Positions 8,727-16,750 of a stretch of DNA of 64,000 nucleotides are shown in pieces. The translations under genes and the position numbers were made by a program. The DNA comes from Quisquiliibacterium transsilvanicum (GTDB taxonomy: Bacteria; Pseudomonadota; Gammaproteobacteria; Burkholderiales; Burkholderiaceae_E). The stretch lies in the NCBI RefSeq assembly GCF_014202215.1, contig NZ_JACHGB010000002.1, forward strand, positions 248,001 to 312,000. The letters run 5' to 3'. Position 1 is the first letter of the stretch. Each line of letters starts with the position of its first letter. A model generated the notes under the pieces. The model saw only the letters and a list, made by a program, of their open reading frames with translations. It was not told where the DNA came from and did not search any database.

Positions 8727-11125
8727 CAGGCGGCGTCCCCTGCGGCGGCGCCTTGCGGATCGCGCAGCCGGCGCAGGTCCTCGAGGATGCCTTGCTGCGC
8801 GCCGATGCTCAGTTCGATCACCTCGCGCGCCTGCGCGACGTAGTACTCGAGCTGCTCGTCGCTGCGGGCGATCGAGCGTCCGATTGCCGACTCGACGCGC
8901 TCCAGGCCTTCGACCAGACGCTGGTTGCCCGCGCCGAACAGCTCGACGCCGCGGCCGAAGGCCTCGCCCAGGCTGGCCAGCTCGGCCGCGCCGACGGCGA
9001 TCCGGTCGGCCGCCTCGGCCGCGCTGCCGGCCTGCGCGTCGATGACCCGCGAGAAACGGGCGCCGGCCTCGTCCAGCATCGTGGCTGCGGAGGATACGAG
9101 CGATTCGATCGCCTCGCGCTGCGCCTGGGTTGCCTGCCTGAGGCCGTCCACCAGCGCCGCGGTCTCGCCGACCAGGCTGGCCTGCTGCTCCATGCCGCGG
9201 GTGTCGCGCTCGGCGAGCCGGGACATCTCCTGGCGCAGCTGGGCGATCACTTCGGCCGCCGCCCGGGGCGCCTCCGATGCGGTCTCGATCAGGCGGGTCA
9301 TCGGCGCTTCCAGGGTGGCGCCGAGCGAGGCCAGGTGACCGGCAGCCGCGGATTCGAGCGCGCCGAGGCGGTTGGTGGCCGAGGAATTCAGCGCTTCGAG
9401 CCGCTCGGCGGTCAAAGACTGAAGCTCGGCCAGGCGTCCGAGAGTCGCGGACTGCAACTCCTCCAGCCGTCCGCTGCTCGTCGACCGCAGCGCTTCCAGC
9501 TGCCCGGCCGCTGCCGACTGCATGGCCTCCAGCCGCCCCGCGACCGTCGACTGCATGGCCTCCAGCCGCCCCGCAACCGTCGACTGCATGGACTCCAGCC
9601 CGCCGGTCACCGTGGACTGCAGGCCCGACAGGCCGCCTGCGGCCGCGGATTGCAGCTCGCCAAGCTGGCCGGCCATGGCGGACTGGAAGGCTTCCATCCG
9701 GGCTGCCATCGCCGCCTGCAGGTCCTGCGCGCGCTGGGCGGCGGCCTGGCCGCGCGCGGCTTCGTCGTCGCGCAGGGCGCCGAGCTCGGTGCGCAGCATC
9801 CCGGTCATCGCATCCACGCGCTCCTGGTGCGCCTGCGTCCATTGCGCCTCGGTGGCGGTGCGGGCGCGCACCAGTTCCTCGGAGGCCGCCAGCAGGGCGC
9901 CGAGTTCGGCCAGCATGCGGCCGGTCTGCTCGTTGCCCCGCTCGGCGATCGCCTGCGCCGACTGCTGCAGTGCGGCGGCGCCTGCCTGTGCGGTCCGCTC
10001 CAGCGCGGATGCGCTGGCTTCGTGGCTCGCCTGCGTGCGGGCGCCGAGACGGTTCCATTCGTCGCGCAGCGCGGCCACGGTGGCCTCGAGCGACTCGGTC
10101 CACGCCTCTTGGCGCTGGCGCTCGGCGGCGCCAAGCTCGGTGGACAGGGCCTGCAGCTGCGTGCGCGTGGCTTCGACCTGGCGCTCGTGCAGTTGGCGGG
10201 ACTCCTGCGCGATGCCGGTCATCGCGGCCTCGACCACCGGCAACAGGCGCTCGCCGGCCTGGCGCAGACTCTCGTCGCCCCGTTGCGCCGCCGCGGCCAG
10301 GCTCTCGCGCAGCGCGCTTCCCACCGAGCCGGCCAGACCGGTGTAGGCGGCGCAAGCCTCGCGATGGAACTGCTCCTGGCGCTCCAGCAGCTGGCGGTCC
10401 AGTTCCTGGCCGCGCCTCTCCAGGCCGTCCAGCAGGGCGTCCACGCGGTCGACCAGCGCGGGCAGCGCCTGCGCCTGGGCCCGGAAGGCGCCGAGGGTTT
10501 CCTCGCGCTGGCGGGTTCCGGAGAAGGGCCGAAGCACGGTGGCGATCGCGGCGTCCAGCAACCGGCCGGCGTCCATCCGCTCGCGGCGGCTGAGCGCCGA
10601 CATCAGGCCCAGCGCGGCGGACGCGGCGACGCCGGCCACCGAGGTGCCGAAGGCCAGCCCAAGCCCCCTGATCGGCGCGGCCAGCGCCGAGCGCACCGCC
10701 TGCAGGTCGGCCGAACCCTCGACCGCGAACATCGCGCCCTTGAAGGTGACGATCAGGCCGAGAAAGGTGCCGAGCATGCCCAGCATCACCAGCAGCCCGA
10801 TCAGGTAGGGAGTGAGTGCGGGCCCGGGCAGCGCAGCGCGCTCGCCTTCGATGCGCAGCCGCACCGCCTGCCGCAGCGAGAGCGGGAGCCGGTCCAGCCA
10901 CGAGTCCAGCGTCTGCGGCGGCTGGGCCAGGGCCGAGATCTCGCCGGTCAGCGCGGCGGTGGTCGCGCGGAAGCGGTGCAGCTCCCAGGCGCCCAGCAGG
11001 TAGGCCGCGGCGATCGACACGGTCATGGCCAGCGCAAGTGCGCTCGCGCCGACGAAGCCGGCGCCCACCCAGGCCACGGCCAGCAGGCCGATGGCGAAGG
11101 CGAGCGCGAAAGCGATCCTGTTCAT
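8726..11125 (-). CDS. DUF802 protein: MotA/TolQ-like membrane unit with long coiled tail
   Basis: A 799-residue protein. Predicted membrane helices lie at about 5-22, 27-46, 105-128 and 154-177. TM3 (LLVMLGMLGTFLGLIVTF) and TM4 (GLGLAFGTSVAGVAASAAL) match the MotA/TolQ/ExbB pattern of proton-channel helices. Residues 200-799 form a very long Ala/Gln/Glu/Leu-rich helical tail, including twelve 11-residue repeats at 475-606. It overlaps DUF3348 upstream (ATGA) and the OmpA-like gene downstream. Annotated in relatives as DUF802. The layout matches ZorA of the Zorya defence system (short channel plus long cytoplasmic tail), but no ZorC/D/E is present. Function unknown. Confidence 0.85.
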   Translation of the reverse strand: MNRIAFALAFAIGLLAVAWVGAGFVGASALALAMTVSIAAAYLLGAWELHRFRATTAALTGEISALAQPPQTLDSWLDRLPLSLRQAVRLRIEGERAALPGPALTPYLIGLLVMLGMLGTFLGLIVTFKGAMFAVEGSADLQAVRSALAAPIRGLGLAFGTSVAGVAASAALGLMSALSRRERMDAGRLLDAAIATVLRPFSGTRQREETLGAFRAQAQALPALVDRVDALLDGLERRGQELDRQLLERQEQFHREACAAYTGLAGSVGSALRESLAAAAQRGDESLRQAGERLLPVVEAAMTGIAQESRQLHERQVEATRTQLQALSTELGAAERQRQEAWTESLEATVAALRDEWNRLGARTQASHEASASALERTAQAGAAALQQSAQAIAERGNEQTGRMLAELGALLAASEELVRARTATEAQWTQAHQERVDAMTGMLRTELGALRDDEAARGQAAAQRAQDLQAAMAARMEAFQSAMAGQLGELQSAAAGGLSGLQSTVTGGLESMQSTVAGRLEAMQSTVAGRLEAMQSAAAGQLEALRSTSSGRLEELQSATLGRLAELQSLTAERLEALNSSATNRLGALESAAAGHLASLGATLEAPMTRLIETASEAPRAAAEVIAQLRQEMSRLAERDTRGMEQQASLVGETAALVDGLRQATQAQREAIESLVSSAATMLDEAGARFSRVIDAQAGSAAEAADRIAVGAAELASLGEAFGRGVELFGAGNQRLVEGLERVESAIGRSIARSDEQLEYYVAQAREVIELSIGAQQGILEDLRRLRDPQGAAAGDAA
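9308..9703. repeat. Twelve tandem 33-bp (11-residue) repeats within the DUF802 gene
   Basis: Residues 475-606 consist of twelve hendecads of the form GRLEAMQSTVA. At the DNA level, the units at 9521-9553 and 9554-9586 differ by one base, and flanking units are more diverged. An 11-residue period fits a straight coiled coil. Loss or gain of units keeps the frame and changes tail length by about 16 angstroms per unit. Confidence 0.85.
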
Positions 11126-11760
11126 GATTGTGGTCCGACCTCGTTCCTGAATGCTTCGATCAATCCCCGCACCGGCTCCAGGCGCAGCTCCAGCTCGGCC
11201 AGCAGCACCTGCCGCAGCGCGTCTTCCGCTGCCTGGCCTCGTTCGGCGAGCCGCCGCTCGGCCAGCGCCGGCAGCGTGACCAGCAGCTTCTGCTCGCGCG
11301 CGCTGAAGGCCTGCTCCATCGCTGCGTCAAGCGCCGCCAGCCGGGCCAGCCGCGGCGAGGCCTTGGCCAGCGCCTGGCGCACCCGGTCGCGCAGCCTGCC
11401 GATCCTGGGTTCCATGGTCCGCTGCAGCTCCAGGTGGCGCCTGCGGTCGAGCGCGGCATCAGCGTCCGGCGCCGCGAGCTTCGCCAGCGCCTCGCGCACC
11501 TGCGCCAGGTCCTGTTCGAGCACGCGAACCTGCTCGGGATCCGCCCTGGCCGCAAGGGCAGCCGGGGAGCCCGCGCTTGCCGTGCCGGCAGCGCCGGGCG
11601 ATCCGATCGCCCGCAGCGCCGAGCGCAGCGACACCGCATCGAAGGCGCCCAGCCACTGGCCCAGCCGCTGCGCGGCGTCTTCCCCCGAGGGGCCGGTTTC
11701 GGCAGCGGCTGCTTCGCCGAGCAGGCCGGCCAGTTGCGAAGTGCCGAGCTTCCTGGACAA
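11122..11760 (-). CDS. DUF3348 family protein, first gene of the operon
   Basis: A 212-residue protein, mostly helical and cytoplasmic, with no membrane segment. The N-terminus TSQLAGLLGE and block LGQWLGAFDAVSLRSALRAI, followed by a charged helical C-terminus, fit DUF3348 as I know it. The start is a TTG at 11760 preceded by GGAGGAG at good spacing; no ATG fits better. Its TGA overlaps the ATG of the DUF802 gene (ATGA). Gene order DUF3348-DUF802-OmpA-DUF2894 is conserved in Burkholderiales and some gammaproteobacteria. The role is unknown; being first and coupled to the channel gene suggests a partner in complex formation. Confidence 0.8.
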   Translation of the reverse strand: MSRKLGTSQLAGLLGEAAAAETGPSGEDAAQRLGQWLGAFDAVSLRSALRAIGSPGAAGTASAGSPAALAARADPEQVRVLEQDLAQVREALAKLAAPDADAALDRRRHLELQRTMEPRIGRLRDRVRQALAKASPRLARLAALDAAMEQAFSAREQKLLVTLPALAERRLAERGQAAEDALRQVLLAELELRLEPVRGLIEAFRNEVGPQS

Positions 11761-11807
11761 GGACGCTCCTCCGGAAGAAATCGTGGGCGGTCCCCGCCAG
11801 AATGGAC

Positions 11808-11839
11808 AAGGGGTCGGCCCCTTGCGGAGCCGACCCCTT
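11808..11839 (-). terminator. Stem-loop after tRNA-Thr, probable terminator
   Basis: A perfect 11-bp stem, AAGGGGTCGGC with GCCGACCCCTT, around a 10-nt loop, lies just past the tRNA 3' end and before the DUF3348 promoter region. There is no clear U-tract on the minus strand. The left arm plus loop also contains the shorter palindrome AAGGGG-TCGG-CCCCTT, so two folds compete. Confidence 0.5.
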
Positions 11840-11847
11840 GGTTTTCA

Positions 11848-11923
11848 TGGTGCCGATGGACGGATTCGAACTGTCGACCTTCGCATTACGAATGCGCTGC
11901 TCTACCAACTGAGCTACACCGGC
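11848..11923 (-). tRNA. thrW: tRNA-Thr (anticodon CGT)
   Basis: A 76-nt cloverleaf with encoded CCA. The acceptor is GCCGGTG/CATCGGC (one G-U pair), the D arm GCTCAGTTGGTAGAGC, the anticodon loop TTCGTAA and the T loop TTCGAAT. The T stem GACAG/CCGTC has one A-C mismatch, which is unusual. The body is close to E. coli thrW. On the minus strand a TATAAT box at 11942-11937 lies about 14 nt before the 5' end and is a probable promoter. Confidence 0.95.
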
Positions 11924-12015
11924 ACACGAGCCCTCGATTATAGCAGCGCACAGCCCGGCTTGGGAAGCGTGCGCCCGTGGCGATGTGGCGGCGGGCGCAC
12001 GCGCATGGCGCCTCG

Positions 12016-12819
12016 TCAGGTGTATCTGGGCTCGCGCTTCTCCAGGAAGGCGGCCACGCCTTCGACGAAGTTCGGCGACTGCACGCACAGGATCTGGTTG
12101 CGGTCCTCGATGGCGATCGCCGCTTCCAGCGAGCCGGCGTCCACCGCGTGATTCAGGCAGTCCTTGGTGAGCTTGAGACCCAGCGGCGAGGTGCGCAGCA
12201 TGTCGGCGACGTAGCCGCGCGCGGTCTCCTCGAGCTTGTCCTTGGGCACCACCTCGGACACCAGGCCGGTGGCCAGCGCGCGGTCGGCGTGGATGAAGCG
12301 GCCGGTGAGCATCAGCTCGCTGGCCACCGAGACGCCCACCAGGCGCGGCAGGAAGTAGCTCACGCCCATGTCGCAGGCCGACAGGCCCAGCTTGATGAAG
12401 GCGGCATTCATCTTGGTGCCTTCGGCCGCGATGCGGATGTCGGCGGCCAGCGCCATGGCGAAGCCGCCGCCGGCCGCGGCCCCGTGCACCAGCGCGATGA
12501 TCGGCTGCGGGCAGCGGCGCATCCGGATCACGATTTCGCTGACCTTGCGCTGCGAGACCATGCCGTCGTCAGGACTGATGCGCTCGCCGGGCTTGCGGTC
12601 GGACACGCTGGTCTGGGTCAGGTCCAGGCCCGCGCAGAACATGCGCCCGGCGCCGCGCATCACCACCACGCGCACCGAGCGGTCGGTGTAGAGGCGGTCG
12701 AAGTAGTGCCAGAGCTCGTCCTTCATCACCGGATCGAGCGTGTTCATGTTGTCCGGCCGGTTCAGCGTCAGCCACTCGACGCCGCCTTCGCGGTCGATCT
12801 TCAGGGTCTTGTAGTCCAT
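12016..12819 (-). CDS. Enoyl-CoA hydratase/isomerase (crotonase) family protein
   Basis: A 267-residue crotonase-fold protein. It has the first oxyanion-hole motif GAGRMFCAGLDL and the second HGAAAGGGFAMALAADIRIA. The helix that often carries catalytic acids reads FIKLGLSACDMGVSYFLPRLVG and lacks the common PDxGG, so the reaction could be hydration, isomerisation or hydrolysis. The C-terminus LEKREPRY is typical. The start at 12819 is the first ATG giving a family-like N-terminus (MDYKTLKIDREGGV). It lies 11 bp after the second crotonase gene on the same strand, so the two form an operon of acyl-CoA metabolism. Confidence 0.88.
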   Translation of the reverse strand: MDYKTLKIDREGGVEWLTLNRPDNMNTLDPVMKDELWHYFDRLYTDRSVRVVVMRGAGRMFCAGLDLTQTSVSDRKPGERISPDDGMVSQRKVSEIVIRMRRCPQPIIALVHGAAAGGGFAMALAADIRIAAEGTKMNAAFIKLGLSACDMGVSYFLPRLVGVSVASELMLTGRFIHADRALATGLVSEVVPKDKLEETARGYVADMLRTSPLGLKLTKDCLNHAVDAGSLEAAIAIEDRNQILCVQSPNFVEGVAAFLEKREPRYT

Positions 12820-12830
12820 TCCTGTGATCC

Positions 12831-13622
12831 TCAGTTGCCGCTCTGGCCGCGGCCGCGTGCCTGCACGTCGGCGCGGCGCTTCTCGATGTCCTCGGACTTC
12901 AGCTTGGCGTTGGCTTCGCGCCCGCGCTGCTTCTCCAGCGCCAGCCCATCGCCGAGGCCGATCGCGTAGCCGTCGTCGATCAGGCTCAGATAGCCGGTGA
13001 GCATCTCGGGGATCACCGAGAGCATGTCCGTGGCCAGCTTGCGCGCTTGCGGCATCAGCTCTTCGGGGCTGACCACGCGGTTGACCAGGCCCCAGGCCTC
13101 GGCCTGCTGGGCGCCCAGGAAGTTGCCGGTGAGCGAGAGCTCCTTGGCGCGCGAGATGCCGATCATGCGGCTGAGCTTCTGCGACAGGCCCCAGCCGGGC
13201 ATCACGCCGACGCGGGCGTGGGTGTCGGCGAAGCGGGCCTGGTCGGAGGCGAGCAGCACGTCGCAGGCCAGCGCCAGCTCGAAGCCGCCGGTGATCGCCA
13301 CGCCGTTGATCGCGCCGATCACCGGGCCGCTGAACTGGGCCAGCGAGGTGACCGGGTCGAGGTCCTTGCCGCTGCCGTAGGCGAGCGTGGACTCGGCCGC
13401 GCCGCCGCCCAGTTCCTTGAGGTCCAGGCCGCCGCAGAAGCCGCGGCCGGCGCCGGTGAGAATCAGCACGCGGACCTCGGGGTCGGTCTCGAGGCGGTCG
13501 ATGGTGGCGGCGAGTTCGGCGCGCAGCGCGCGCGACAGCGCGTTCATGACCTGCGGACGGTTGAGCGTGACGACGGCATAGCCGGCGGGGTCCTTCTCTA
13601 CGAGGACGAGTTGTTCTGACAT
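12831..13622 (-). CDS. Enoyl-CoA hydratase family protein
   Basis: A 263-residue crotonase. It contains GAGRGFCGGLDLKEL and NGVAITGGFELALACDVLLA (both oxyanion-hole loops) and then ADTHARVGVMPGWGLSQKLSRMIG, the region around the second catalytic acid. Start: AGGAGG lies 7 nt before the ATG at 13622. It is the first gene of a two-gene unit with the crotonase downstream. It probably hydrates 2-enoyl-CoA in fatty-acid or aromatic degradation; the substrate is not fixed by sequence. Upstream, 13623-13792 shows no gene. Confidence 0.88.
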   Translation of the reverse strand: MSEQLVLVEKDPAGYAVVTLNRPQVMNALSRALRAELAATIDRLETDPEVRVLILTGAGRGFCGGLDLKELGGGAAESTLAYGSGKDLDPVTSLAQFSGPVIGAINGVAITGGFELALACDVLLASDQARFADTHARVGVMPGWGLSQKLSRMIGISRAKELSLTGNFLGAQQAEAWGLVNRVVSPEELMPQARKLATDMLSVIPEMLTGYLSLIDDGYAIGLGDGLALEKQRGREANAKLKSEDIEKRRADVQARGRGQSGN

Positions 13623-13792
13623 CGAGGCCTCCTGGGCGGGCATCCGTGGCGTTGAGGGGAGTCGCATTGCCCCGTTCGGCGCGTGGCCGGCCGGGGGGGC
13701 GATCTGCTGGGGGTCGATTGTCGCCGCCCCGCCGGGGCCGGGCGACCGCGCGGCGCGGGGCGCGCGGCAGGAAGCCGGGAAAGCGGAACCGG

Positions 13793-14890
13793 TCAGGCCG
13801 GAAGCTGGAACGGGGCGGGGTCGGAGGAGGGCGCGAGCGTGGCGTGCGCCAGGGTGGCATCGACGTTCGCAAAGCGCAGGCGCAGGCGCAGCTCGCCCTT
13901 CAGCCGCCGGTTGGCCAGCCGGCGCGATTCGCTCATGAAGGACAGCATGGCCGGAGTGACGAGCGCGGCGAGCTTGGCGCGGGCCACGCGCGGCGGCCGC
14001 GGCAGCGCGAAGGCGTCCGCGACGCGGTCGAAGTAGTCGCCCATCCGCAGGTCGCTGTCGTCGACCGCGTGCACCACCCGGCCCTGGCGTCCGCGCACCA
14101 GCGCGGCGCGGGCGATGCGCGCCAGGTCGTCGGCGTGGACGTGGTTGGTGAAGACGTCGTCCTCGGCGCGCAGCGCGGGCAGGCCCTTGCGCAGCCGCTC
14201 CAGCGGCAGCCGGTCATCCGCGTAGATGCCGGGCACCCGCAAGATGGCCACGCGGGCCAACTCGCGCGCGCCGGCCGCGCGGAAGCGCCGCTCGGCGTCG
14301 ACGCGGCGCACCGCGCGGGCGCTGGCCGGGGCCACCGGGCGGGTCTCGTCGAAGCTTGCGCCGGCGCAGTCGCCATAGACACCGGTGGTGCTGACGTAGA
14401 CCCAGCGGCGGCGCGCGCGCGGCGGAGCCAGTCGCAGCGGCCCGACGGCGCCCGGCGCGGGGGCGGTCATCGGCTCGCGGCGCGCGCGGGCCGGCCGGAT
14501 CCCCGGCGTGTCGCGCGCCGCGGACCGGAACGCCGGCAGCGGGCGGCGCGAGTTGCGTGCCAGCGCAGCGATCAGCCGCGTGCTGCGCGGATCGGTGGCG
14601 CCGGCGGGGGGCGGCGGCGCGAGGTCGATCATCCAGCGGGAGAGGCCCGCGAGCCTGCGCAGCCCGGCGCGCTCGTCGAGGTCCACCGGCAGTGGCAGGA
14701 TGCCCAGCGCGCGCAGCGCGGCGGCCTGCTCGGGGCGCCGGCTGGTGCCGATCACCCGCAGCCGGTCGGCCGGATGGCGCGCCAGGCTCTGCGCGCCGAT
14801 CCGGCCGCCGACGTCGCCGCAGCCCACCAGGAGCAGGGTCTGGCGCCGGAAGCGCCTTGGCAACGGGCGATAATGCGCGGTCTTGTTCAT
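13793..14890 (-). CDS. NAD(P)-dependent epimerase/dehydratase-like protein (YeeZ-type)
   Basis: A 365-residue extended-SDR protein. The Rossmann motif TLLLVGCGDVGGRIG is at residues 18-32. A strand YVSTTGVYGD carries the Ser/Thr and Tyr region of the active site. VFTNHVHADDLARI is the usual late motif. The loop at about 115-160 (RPLPAFRSAARDTPGIRPAR) is Arg/Pro-rich and longer than in most relatives. E. coli YeeZ is of this type and has no proven reaction. GGAGATCG precedes the ATG at 14890. It is divergent from the 2Fe-2S reductase gene, 26 bp away. Confidence 0.75.
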   Translation of the reverse strand: MNKTAHYRPLPRRFRRQTLLLVGCGDVGGRIGAQSLARHPADRLRVIGTSRRPEQAAALRALGILPLPVDLDERAGLRRLAGLSRWMIDLAPPPPAGATDPRSTRLIAALARNSRRPLPAFRSAARDTPGIRPARARREPMTAPAPGAVGPLRLAPPRARRRWVYVSTTGVYGDCAGASFDETRPVAPASARAVRRVDAERRFRAAGARELARVAILRVPGIYADDRLPLERLRKGLPALRAEDDVFTNHVHADDLARIARAALVRGRQGRVVHAVDDSDLRMGDYFDRVADAFALPRPPRVARAKLAALVTPAMLSFMSESRRLANRRLKGELRLRLRFANVDATLAHATLAPSSDPAPFQLPA

Positions 14891-14916
14891 CGATCTCCAC
14901 CTTCGGACCGCGAATT

Positions 14917-15963
14917 ATGAGCTTCAGCGTCACCGTCCAGCCCAGCGGGCGTCAATTCACCGTCGAGGACGACGAGTTCGTTCTCGAAGCTGCGCTGCGC
15001 CAGGGCGTGGTGCTGCCCTATGGCTGCAAGAACGGCGCCTGCGGCTCGTGCAAGTCCCGCGTGCTGGAGGGCGGCATCGAGCAGGGCGAGCACTCGCCGA
15101 AGGCGCTGAGCGCCGACGAGGTGGTGCGCGGCCAGGCGCTGCTGTGCTGCGCCTGGCCCACCAGCGACCTGGTGATCGAGGCCCGCGTGGTGGCGGCGGC
15201 CGGCGACATCCCGGTGCGCAAGATGCCCTGCCGGGTGGCGTCCATCGTCATGGCGGCGCCCGACGTGGCGATCATCAGGCTGCAGCTGCCCGCCAACGAG
15301 CGGCTGCAGTACCTGGCCGGGCAGTACGTGGAGCTGATCCTGCGCGACGGCAACCGGCGCAGCTACTCGATGGCCGGCGCCCCCCACGCGGCCGACCAGC
15401 TCGAGCTGCATGTGCGTCACGTGCCGGGCGGGCGCTTCACCGATGCGCTGTTCGGCGCGAGCACTCCGGTGGTCAAGGAGCGCGACATCCTGCGCATGGA
15501 AGGACCGATGGGCACCTTCTTCCTGCGCGAGGACAGCGACCGGCCGATGGTGCTGCTGGCCAGCGGCACCGGCTTCGCGCCGATCAAGGCCATCGTCGAG
15601 CACATGGTGCACAAGGGCATCGTGCGGCCGGTGACCCTCTACTGGGGGGGCCGGCGCCCGCAGGACCTCTACCTGAACGAGCTCGCCGAGGGCTGGGCGC
15701 GCGAGCTGCCCGGCTTCCGCTATGTGCCGGTGATCTCGGACGCGCTGCCCGAAGACGGCTGGACCGGGCGCACCGGCTTCGTGCACCGCGCGGTGATGGA
15801 GGATTTCCCGGACCTGTCCGGATACCAGGTCTATGCCTGCGGCGCGCCGATCGTGATCGACTCCGCGCGCGCGGAATTCAGGTCGAAGTGCGGCCTGCCC
15901 GAGGCGGAGTTCTACGCGGACGCCTTCACGACGGCGGCGGACCTGGCGGCGGCCGGGGGCTGA
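14917..15963 (+). CDS. 2Fe-2S ferredoxin-flavin reductase (CDP-6-deoxy-delta-3,4-glucoseen reductase-like)
   Basis: A 348-residue electron-transfer protein in three parts. A plant-type ferredoxin domain (YGCKNGACGSCKSRVL, with the fourth Cys in ALLCCAWP) occupies residues 1-95. An FAD domain (RSYSMAGAP) spans about 105-205. An NAD(P)H domain (LLASGTGFAPIKAI, ACGAPIVID) follows. It passes electrons from NAD(P)H via FAD to the 2Fe-2S centre. Annotated relatives are named after the deoxysugar reductase AscD, but such genes in Burkholderiales stand outside sugar clusters and probably serve an oxygenase or another acceptor. No acceptor gene adjoins it. Confidence 0.88.
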   Translation: MSFSVTVQPSGRQFTVEDDEFVLEAALRQGVVLPYGCKNGACGSCKSRVLEGGIEQGEHSPKALSADEVVRGQALLCCAWPTSDLVIEARVVAAAGDIPVRKMPCRVASIVMAAPDVAIIRLQLPANERLQYLAGQYVELILRDGNRRSYSMAGAPHAADQLELHVRHVPGGRFTDALFGASTPVVKERDILRMEGPMGTFFLREDSDRPMVLLASGTGFAPIKAIVEHMVHKGIVRPVTLYWGGRRPQDLYLNELAEGWARELPGFRYVPVISDALPEDGWTGRTGFVHRAVMEDFPDLSGYQVYACGAPIVIDSARAEFRSKCGLPEAEFYADAFTTAADLAAAGG

Positions 15964-15977
15964 GTTCCTGCCGCAGC

Positions 15978-16004
15978 CTCGGCCGGGCGCCGCGCCCGAC
16001 CGGG
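15978..16004. terminator. GC hairpin between convergent genes
   Basis: Stem CGGGCG/CGCCCG with a 3-nt loop, extended by five further pairs after one mismatch, lies in the 43 bp between the convergent reductase and livF stops. There is no U-tract. Probable bidirectional terminator. Confidence 0.4.
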
Positions 16005-16006
16005 GC

Positions 16007-16750
16007 TCAGCCGGCGAGCTCTCCAGCGCCGCCTTGCTCGCCGAGGTAGGCGGCGCGCACCTTCGGATCCTCGAGCAGCTGGGCGGCCTCGCCGTGCAGG
16101 GTCACCAGTCCGGAGTCCATCACGTAGCCGCGGTGCGCGGCCTGCAGCGCGAGCCGCGCGTTCTGCTCGACCAGCAGGACGGTGGTGCCCTGCGCGGACA
16201 CCTCGCGCACCACCTCGAACACCTTCTCGACCATGATCGGCGACAGCCCCATCGAGGGCTCGTCCAGCAGCAGCAGCGCGGGCCGGCTCATCAGCGCGCG
16301 CGCCATCGCCAGCATCTGCTGCTCGCCGCCGGACATGGTTCCGGCGTACTGCCGCGCGCGCTCCTTCAGCCGCGGGAAGGTCGCGAACATGCGCTCGATG
16401 TCCGCGGCGATGCCGGCGCGGTCGCGGCGCGTGAACGCGCCCATCAGCAGGTTCTCGGTGATCGTCATCCGCGCGAACACGCCGCGCCCCTCGGGCACCA
16501 TCGCCAGTCCGCGCGCCACCAGCGCGTGCGGGGCGGCGCCGGCGATCGATTCGCCCCGGTAGCGGATCTCCCCGGCGGCCAGCGGCTGGCCGCCGGTGAT
16601 CGCCTTCAGCGTGGTGGTCTTGCCGGCGCCGTTGGCGCCGATCAGCGCGACCAGTTCGCCTTCGGCCACCTCCAGGTCGATGCCCTTGACCGCCTGGATG
16701 CCGCCATAGGAGACGCGCAGGCCGCGCAGCGAAAGCAGCGGCTCACGCAT
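16007..16750 (-). CDS. livF: Branched-chain amino-acid ABC transporter ATPase LivF
   Basis: A 247-residue ATPase. Walker A is GANGAGKTT, the Q-loop region reads PEGRGVFARMTITENLLMG (typical of LivF), the signature is SGGEQQ, Walker B is LLLLDEPSMGLSP and the H-loop region is VLLVEQNA. It powers import of Leu/Ile/Val or related amides with LivG on the cytoplasmic face of LivHM. The ATG at 16750 overlaps the livG stop by 8 nt. It is the last gene of livHMGF. No periplasmic binding-protein gene is seen in the window, so the substrate is open. Confidence 0.93.
   Translation of the reverse strand: MREPLLSLRGLRVSYGGIQAVKGIDLEVAEGELVALIGANGAGKTTTLKAITGGQPLAAGEIRYRGESIAGAAPHALVARGLAMVPEGRGVFARMTITENLLMGAFTRRDRAGIAADIERMFATFPRLKERARQYAGTMSGGEQQMLAMARALMSRPALLLLDEPSMGLSPIMVEKVFEVVREVSAQGTTVLLVEQNARLALQAAHRGYVMDSGLVTLHGEAAQLLEDPKVRAAYLGEQGGAGELAG

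Noticed and set aside
8085..11125. Calling the MotA/MotB-like pair a flagellar stator, a TolQR pair or a complete Zorya system.
   Set aside because: The tail is far too long for MotA or TolQ, there are no flagellar or Tol genes nearby, and the Zorya effectors ZorC, ZorD and ZorE are absent.
8753..12151. Very long open frame (over 1,100 codons) on the plus strand opposite DUF802, DUF3348 and the tRNA.
   Set aside because: It is a shadow of high-GC coding on the other strand; its composition is Arg/Gln/His-rich with no domains, and it crosses a tRNA gene.
13623..13792. Gap between the second crotonase and the epimerase, checked for a small gene or RNA.
   Set aside because: Only G-rich low-complexity sequence and no start with a ribosome-binding site.
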